A stretch of DNA of 9,970 nt from JBBQZL01 sp038207745 (GTDB lineage Bacteria > Actinomycetota > Thermoleophilia > Solirubrobacterales > 70-9), in contig JBBQZL010000097.1 of assembly GCA_038207745.1 (NCBI GenBank), positions 1 to 9,970 on the forward strand, written 5' to 3'. Positions 6,236-9,970 of the stretch are shown one piece after another (position 1 is the stretch's first letter; every line of letters begins with the position of its first letter). The notes beneath the pieces were generated by a model. It made no database searches. It was not told the DNA's origin and saw only the letters and a program-made list of their open reading frames with translations. A program made the translations under genes and the position numbers.

Positions 6236-7462
6236 TCACCCGGCGTCAGACTGGAACCACTGCTCGTCGAGGCGGCGGATCACGGCCTCCGATAGCTGGG
6301 TTGCTCCGGCGACCGAGTCGAAGTTGACGTTCTCGGCGAGATCATTGGGCCAGTGATAATTGGCCGGCTGCTTGAGGTCCGTGACCGAGCAGAGCGTCGC
6401 GGACGGGTATCCGGCGGCGAGTGGCTCGAGGCCATCGGTGCCGTTGTGGAGACGAAGATTCGGATAGAGCCGGATATCGAGGTCATCGGCGAGGCCGTCG
6501 ACCATCTCGAGTGCCTCCGGGCTGTACTCCCACATCTTCAGGAAGCCCTCGCCGCGCAGAACCGTCAGGTGCTTGGAACCGACGGTGTCGACGCAGAGGA
6601 AGAATGTCCGCTCCGGCGCGAGTTCGGGAAAGTGCCGATCCCCAAACGCCTTCATCCCCTCGCTGAAGGACTCCTCGGAGCCGGTCGAGAGCAGGATCAC
6701 CCTGGTCCTCTCCGTCGGCGCCTCGGCAAGGCGGCGGGCGAGCGCGAGCAGCAGGATCACCGCCGTCCCGTTGTCATTGGCCCCGGGGACGACCTTTCGG
6801 GAGCCGATGTCGGCCATCGAGGCGGCTGATCCGAGCCCGAGGAGTATGCCCAGCTTCGAGAGCGTCCTGATCCCGGTCACCGACCCGAGCACCGCGAGCA
6901 GCGGCCCGCCGATCACGGGCGCCATCAACGGAGGGCTGGTGTCGGCGTTCTCGAGCAGCCCGAGTCGATCGGCGATCTTCGGCAGGGCGGGGTGAAAGAC
7001 CAGGCCCGCGTGCGCCGCATCGTGGTGGGCGACGATCACGACGGTCCGGTCGGCGTCCTCGGGGCCGATCTCACAGATCACGTTGTGCGTCGTGTGACGC
7101 GGCAGGAACCGGCGGAGACTTCGCTTCGCCGGTGGGAAATCATCAGCAATGGCGGCTGCCCCGGCAAGACCGAGGGCGGTGCCGACAACCCGATGGCCGC
7201 GAAGCGCGAAGGCCCCTCCCAGCGCTCCCGCTGCGGCGCCGATGCCAAGCGGCCACCAGTACGTGCCATGCGCGTCCTCTGCCTCGATCCGGGCCACGGC
7301 GCCGGCCTCGGCTAGATGGCCGACGATCCACTCGGCGGCGTCGCGTTCGCCGTCGGATGCCGATGGACGATCGATCCGCTCGAGATCTTCGAGCAGGCTC
7401 CTCATCCATCCGGTGTCCGGCTTTGGAGGTCCCGCATCGGGTGGCAAGCTGGTCGGATTCAT
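6236..7462 (-). CDS. M28-family zinc metallopeptidase with hydrophobic insertions
   Basis: A 408-residue protein with all the expected M28 di-zinc residues in order: H146 and D148 in VAHHDA, bridging D230 in PGANDNGTA, E263/E264 in STGSEES (catalytic Glu then zinc Glu), D292 in CVDTVG, and H370 in NYHWPND. The family comprises aminopeptidases and carboxypeptidases. Unusually, there are two hydrophobic stretches, about 71-106 and 179-217, each long enough for a helical hairpin. The second separates the first zinc pair from the bridging Asp by about 82 residues, much more than in soluble relatives. No N-terminal signal peptide is seen, so I infer a membrane-associated enzyme with its active site probably on the cytoplasmic side. 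The ATG at 7460-7462 gives MNPTSLPPD. The frame also reaches 7519, but that would run to the start of the divergent protease gene. Substrate unknown. Confidence 0.88.
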   Translation of the reverse strand: MNPTSLPPDAGPPKPDTGWMRSLLEDLERIDRPSASDGERDAAEWIVGHLAEAGAVARIEAEDAHGTYWWPLGIGAAAGALGGAFALRGHRVVGTALGLAGAAAIADDFPPAKRSLRRFLPRHTTHNVICEIGPEDADRTVVIVAHHDAAHAGLVFHPALPKIADRLGLLENADTSPPLMAPVIGGPLLAVLGSVTGIRTLSKLGILLGLGSAASMADIGSRKVVPGANDNGTAVILLLALARRLAEAPTERTRVILLSTGSEESFSEGMKAFGDRHFPELAPERTFFLCVDTVGSKHLTVLRGEGFLKMWEYSPEALEMVDGLADDLDIRLYPNLRLHNGTDGLEPLAAGYPSATLCSVTDLKQPANYHWPNDLAENVNFDSVAGATQLSEAVIRRLDEQWFQSDAG

Positions 7463-7472
7463 TGAGCCGGAC

Positions 7473-7478
7473 AGGATA
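7473..7478 (-). promoter_or_regulatory. Possible -10 box of the M28 peptidase gene
   Basis: The minus strand reads TATCCT, ten bases before the ATG at 7462. If used, transcription would start only a few bases before the codon, giving an almost leaderless mRNA. This agrees with the absence of a Shine-Dalgarno there. No -35 match is seen. Confidence 0.28.
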
Positions 7479-7484
7479 GATGCA

Positions 7485-7499
7485 CGGCCGCCCCGGCCG
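7485..7499. repeat. Short inverted repeat in the spacer between two protease genes
   Basis: CGGCCG (7485-7490) and CGGCCG (7494-7499) are separated by CCC. Each hexamer is itself a palindrome, so the unit is both a direct and an inverted repeat. It sits midway in the 59-base spacer between the divergent M28 and site-2 protease genes. It could be a protein-binding site, or a chance product of GC-rich DNA. Confidence 0.25.
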
Positions 7500-7511
7500 G
7501 GCGCATACGAT

Positions 7512-7516
7512 GGAGG
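7512..7516 (+). promoter_or_regulatory. Ribosome binding site deciding the site-2 protease start
   Basis: GGAGG lies five bases before the ATG at 7522, a strong signal. It decides for this start over the in-frame ATG at 7480 (and one at 7507), which lack such a site and would add a polar, family-atypical extension. Confidence 0.8.
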
Positions 7517-7521
7517 CACAT

Positions 7522-8709
7522 ATGTTCGGTGGCTCCCAGATAACGCTCTTACACGTCCGAGGCATCCGCATCTCGGTGGATTGGTCCTGGTTCATCGTCC
7601 TCTTCCTGGTGATCATCTGGCTCTCGGACTTCTACACGACGATCCTTGGTGATCCATCATCCAATCTGGTGCCCTACAGCCTCGCGGTGGCCAGTGCGGC
7701 CGGCTTCTTCGGCTCGATCCTTCTCCACGAGCTGGGCCATGCGATCGTCGCGATGCGAAACGGCATCGGGATATCCGGCATCCAGCTCTGGATCTTCGGA
7801 GGGGTTGCCAGGCTGGAGCGGGACTCCAACAACCCCGGTGAGGAGTTCAAGGTCGCGATCGCCGGCCCGGCGGTGACCCTCGCGATCGCGGTGGTGGCAG
7901 CTGCGATCGGGGTTATCGCGGCGGGGCCCGCGGACTTCAAGGAGGCGATGCTCGTTCGCGGCTCGGCCGACACCTCCGGGCTGCTCGCGATGGTGGCCTG
8001 GCTGGCGACGATCAACATCCTGATCTTTGCCTTCAACATGCTTCCCGCTTTCCCGATGGACGGTGGGCGCATTGCGCGCGCGATCGCCTGGAAGAAGACC
8101 GGCAACCGCGCTTCGGCGACCCGGTTCGCGGCGCGCCTCGGCCAGGTCTTCGCCTACATCTTCATGGGCATCGGCTTTCTTCTTGCCGCCAACGGTGACC
8201 TCTTCAGTGGCGCCTGGCTGATCGTGATCGGATTCGTGATCAACGGCTCGGCCCGCGCGACCGCGGCCCAGACGACGATCAGCAGCAGGATCGAGGGAAT
8301 CCGGGTATCGGACGTGATGGACTCGGAGCCGGTCTCGATGCCGTCCGACATCAGCATCGAGAAGGCGCTCGACGAGTACTTCCTTCGCTACCGGTGGCAG
8401 TGGTTCCCGGTTGTCGATGCGGCGCAGAGATTTCGTGGTCTGATGATCCGCGATCGCGCTGACCAGGTGCCGGAGATGAGTCGCCCGATCGAGCGGGTCG
8501 AACAGCACATCGAGGAAGATCCCGGGTCGCTCCACGTCAGTGAGGACACTCCACTGGAGGAGTTGCTCGGCAACCAGAGCCTGCGCCGATTCGGGGCCCT
8601 GATGGCCGTCGACGGCAACGGGCGGCTGCGCGGGGTGATCACCGCAGATCAGGTCGGCCGCGCGCTGAGAGACGCAACGATGACCGAAGGCGCAAGCCCG
8701 ATCGGCTGA
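7522..8709 (+). CDS. Site-2 protease (M50) family intramembrane metalloprotease with CBS domains
   Basis: A 395-residue polytopic membrane protein of the S2P/M50 family, which cuts substrates within the membrane. The zinc motif HELGH is at 69-73 inside a hydrophobic helix. The second motif, NMLPAFPMDGG at 172-182, supplies the third ligand, D180. Hydrophobic segments lie near 21-36, 54-79, 113-134, 153-173, 206-223 and 229-242. The C-terminus (about 261-385) holds two CBS repeats: RVSDVMDSEPVSM with FPVVD and RGLMIRD, then VSEDTPLEELL with ALMAVDGNGRLRGVIT. CBS domains usually bind adenine nucleotides and may gate the protease. This layout matches the CBS-bearing M50B subgroup, without the PDZ domain found in RseP or Rip1. 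The N-terminus starts directly with the membrane domain (HVRGIRISVDWSWF), as usual for this subgroup. The substrate is unknown, and no anti-sigma factor gene is adjacent. It lies 97 bases before sdhA. Confidence 0.93.
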   Translation: MFGGSQITLLHVRGIRISVDWSWFIVLFLVIIWLSDFYTTILGDPSSNLVPYSLAVASAAGFFGSILLHELGHAIVAMRNGIGISGIQLWIFGGVARLERDSNNPGEEFKVAIAGPAVTLAIAVVAAAIGVIAAGPADFKEAMLVRGSADTSGLLAMVAWLATINILIFAFNMLPAFPMDGGRIARAIAWKKTGNRASATRFAARLGQVFAYIFMGIGFLLAANGDLFSGAWLIVIGFVINGSARATAAQTTISSRIEGIRVSDVMDSEPVSMPSDISIEKALDEYFLRYRWQWFPVVDAAQRFRGLMIRDRADQVPEMSRPIERVEQHIEEDPGSLHVSEDTPLEELLGNQSLRRFGALMAVDGNGRLRGVITADQVGRALRDATMTEGASPIG

Positions 8710-8738
8710 CCCGGCGGCAATCCGCGCAGGCAGGTTTC

Positions 8739-8763
8739 AAATCCGATCATTTCGTCGGACTTT
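8739..8763 (+). terminator. Weak terminator-like hairpin after the site-2 protease gene
   Basis: AAATCCGA (8739-8746) pairs with TCGGACTTT (8755-8763) with one bulged C, around an eight-base loop. It starts about 30 bases after the stop codon in the only AT-leaning stretch of the spacer. The short T-run is part of the stem and GGG follows, so termination may be partial and sdhA could receive read-through. Confidence 0.35.
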
Positions 8764-8787
8764 GGGCCGGAGGTGATCGTCGGCCGC

Positions 8788-8797
8788 TGTATAGGAT
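8788..8797 (+). promoter_or_regulatory. Putative extended -10 promoter element for sdhA
   Basis: The sequence TGTATAGGAT contains a TATAGG or TAGGAT hexamer and stands out in this GC-rich DNA. The distance to the ATG at 8807 implies a very short leader, so AGGATG here could also serve as a distant Shine-Dalgarno. TTTGGG at 8761-8766 is a poor -35 at too long a spacing. Confidence 0.4.
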
Positions 8798-8806
8798 GAC
8801 CTGAGA

Positions 8807-9970
8807 ATGCCTGATCACGACGTACTCGTCATTGGAGCCGGCCTCGCCGGCCAGCGCGCCGCCCTCGCCGCAGCAGAGCAGGGTGTCTCAGTCGGAATCC
8901 TGAGCAAGGTCCACCCCGTGCGCTCACACTCAAACGCGGCTCAGGGCGGCATAAATGCAGCCCTGAACCCCGACGACTCCTGGGAGTCGCATGCCTTTGA
9001 CACCGTCAAGGGCTCCGACTACCTCGGTGACCAGGACGCGATCGAGGTGATGTGTCGCGAAGCCCCGGACGAGATTCTCCATCTTGAGCACCTCGGCGTC
9101 ACCTTCCATCGCAACGAGGAGGGCAAACTCGGGACCCGCGCCTTCGGAGGCGCCTCGGCAGCCCGCACCTACTACGTGGCCGACATCACCGGCCAGGCGA
9201 TCATGCACGTCCTCTACGAGCAGCTGATGAAGTACTCCGATGCCGTGGAGCGCTACGAGGAGTGGTTCTGCACAGCCCTCGCGGTCGATGAACAGGGTGA
9301 GTGCTGCGGTGTGGTCACCCGCAACATCGCCGACGGCAGGATGGAGTTCTTCGGCGCCAAGTCCGTGATCCTCGCCACCGGCGGCAACGGACAGGCCTGG
9401 AAGCCGACCACCAACGCCCTGATCTGCACCGGCGACGGCATCTCGATGGCCTATCGCATCGGCGCAAGGCTGATGGACATGGAGATGATCCAGTACCACC
9501 CGACAACGCTTGCCGGCAAGGGCTTTCTGATCACCGAAGGCGCCCGCGGTGAGGGCGCCCACCTGCTCAACGCAAAGGGCGAGCGCTTCATGGAGCGCTA
9601 CGCACCGAACAAGATGGAGTTGGCCTCCCGCGATGTCGTCTCCCGGGCCGAGCAGGCGGAGATCAACGAGGGGCGCGGATTCCCCGACGGCACCGTCGCC
9701 CTCGATGTCACCGTGGTCCCGAAGAAGCGGGTCCACGAGGCGCTTCGCGAGATCGTCCTGGTCGGGCGTGACTTCGCCGGTGTCGACATCACCAAGGAGC
9801 CGATCCACATCAAGCCCGGCAATCACTACACGATGGGCGGCATCAAGACCGACATCGAGGGACGGACGAACATCCCCGGCCTCTACGCCGCAGGCGAGGT
9901 CGCCTGCGTCTCGGTCCACGGCGGCAACCGACTCGGTGCCAACTCGCTGCTCGACACGCTGATCTTCGGC
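8807..9970 (+). CDS. sdhA: Succinate dehydrogenase flavoprotein subunit (3' truncated by window end)
   Basis: The first 388 residues of a protein usually 560-600 long; the frame is open to the last base. It oxidises succinate to fumarate at the membrane-bound complex II, passing electrons to the iron-sulfur subunit. The FAD motif GAGLAG is at 10-15. H41 in VRSHSNAAQGG is the histidine that carries covalent FAD. Active-site residues by analogy with E. coli SdhA are H231 (YHPTTL), E244 and R247 (TEGARGEG), R275 (SRDVVSR), H340 (HYTMGG) and R375 (GGNRLGANSLLD). All are intact. A fumarate reductase flavoprotein is closely related and cannot be fully excluded, though covalent-FAD His and aerobic TCA neighbours favour Sdh. 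No sdhC/sdhD precedes it; the anchor and iron-sulfur genes, if linked, must follow beyond the window. The ATG at 8807 gives the standard N-terminus. Confidence 0.95.
   Translation, partial: MPDHDVLVIGAGLAGQRAALAAAEQGVSVGILSKVHPVRSHSNAAQGGINAALNPDDSWESHAFDTVKGSDYLGDQDAIEVMCREAPDEILHLEHLGVTFHRNEEGKLGTRAFGGASAARTYYVADITGQAIMHVLYEQLMKYSDAVERYEEWFCTALAVDEQGECCGVVTRNIADGRMEFFGAKSVILATGGNGQAWKPTTNALICTGDGISMAYRIGARLMDMEMIQYHPTTLAGKGFLITEGARGEGAHLLNAKGERFMERYAPNKMELASRDVVSRAEQAEINEGRGFPDGTVALDVTVVPKKRVHEALREIVLVGRDFAGVDITKEPIHIKPGNHYTMGGIKTDIEGRTNIPGLYAAGEVACVSVHGGNRLGANSLLDTLIFG

Noticed and set aside
7657..8535. Minus-strand 292-residue frame antisense to the site-2 protease gene
   Set aside because: It is rich in His, Arg and Asp, as expected from reversing GC-rich hydrophobic codons, and the protease on the other strand is unambiguous.
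8930..9919. Minus-strand 329-residue frame antisense to sdhA
   Set aside because: sdhA is intact with all FAD and active-site residues; the antisense frame has no ribosome-binding site or known domain.
1..9970. Mobile element, CRISPR array, prophage, tRNA or rRNA
   Set aside because: I found no transposase-like protein, spaced direct repeats, integrase or cloverleaf-like sequence. All gaps between genes are under 150 bases and are accounted for above.
1..9970. Frequent CTCGAG and GATCG motifs across the window
   Set aside because: They fall mostly inside genes and follow from codon preferences (CTC GAG, ATC G) in a GC-rich genome, so I do not read them as regulatory repeats.

Overview
The window is about 10 kb of GC-rich bacterial chromosome. 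It is densely packed, with short spacers, GTG starts and little AT-rich DNA. Gene content and protein style suggest a high-GC actinobacterium, possibly of the Thermoleophilia/Solirubrobacterales type. The clues are a winged-helix protein with a Gly/Arg-rich tail, a eukaryotic-type NADP isocitrate dehydrogenase, an AidB-like acyl-CoA dehydrogenase, and a site-2 protease with CBS domains. The lineage is an inference from style and was not tested.

Layout. (1) Bases 1-387, plus strand: the 3' end of a winged-helix DNA-binding protein with a basic, AT-hook-like region. (2) Bases 388-527: a convergent spacer with a strong hairpin. (3) Bases 528-2772, minus strand: a two-gene TCA-cycle unit, icd then mdh, 40 bases apart, both starting with GTG. 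(4) Bases 2773-2916: a divergent promoter region. (5) Bases 2917-4581, plus strand: an AidB-family acyl-CoA dehydrogenase, facing a minus-strand GNAT acetyltransferase (4709-5149). (6) Bases 5201-6214, plus strand: a lipoprotein of unknown function, divergent from the acetyltransferase across 51 bases that hold a 10-bp palindrome. (7) Bases 6236-7462, minus strand: an M28 metallopeptidase with unusual hydrophobic insertions. (8) Bases 7522-8709, plus strand: a site-2 (M50) intramembrane protease with two C-terminal CBS domains. (9) Bases 8807-9970, plus strand: the first two thirds of the succinate dehydrogenase flavoprotein, cut by the window edge.

How the genes fit together. Three TCA-cycle enzymes (isocitrate, malate and succinate dehydrogenases) lie within 9 kb, but icd-mdh and sdhA are on opposite strands and separated by unrelated genes. 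The intervening genes are mostly single transcription units in alternating orientations: acyl-CoA/stress flavoprotein, acetyltransferase, lipoprotein, and two membrane-linked proteases. I see no phage, IS, CRISPR, RNA gene or defence cassette. This looks like ordinary core chromosome. The points most worth a second look are the split M28 catalytic domain with its hydrophobic insertion, the uncharacterised lipoprotein, and the tailed winged-helix protein.
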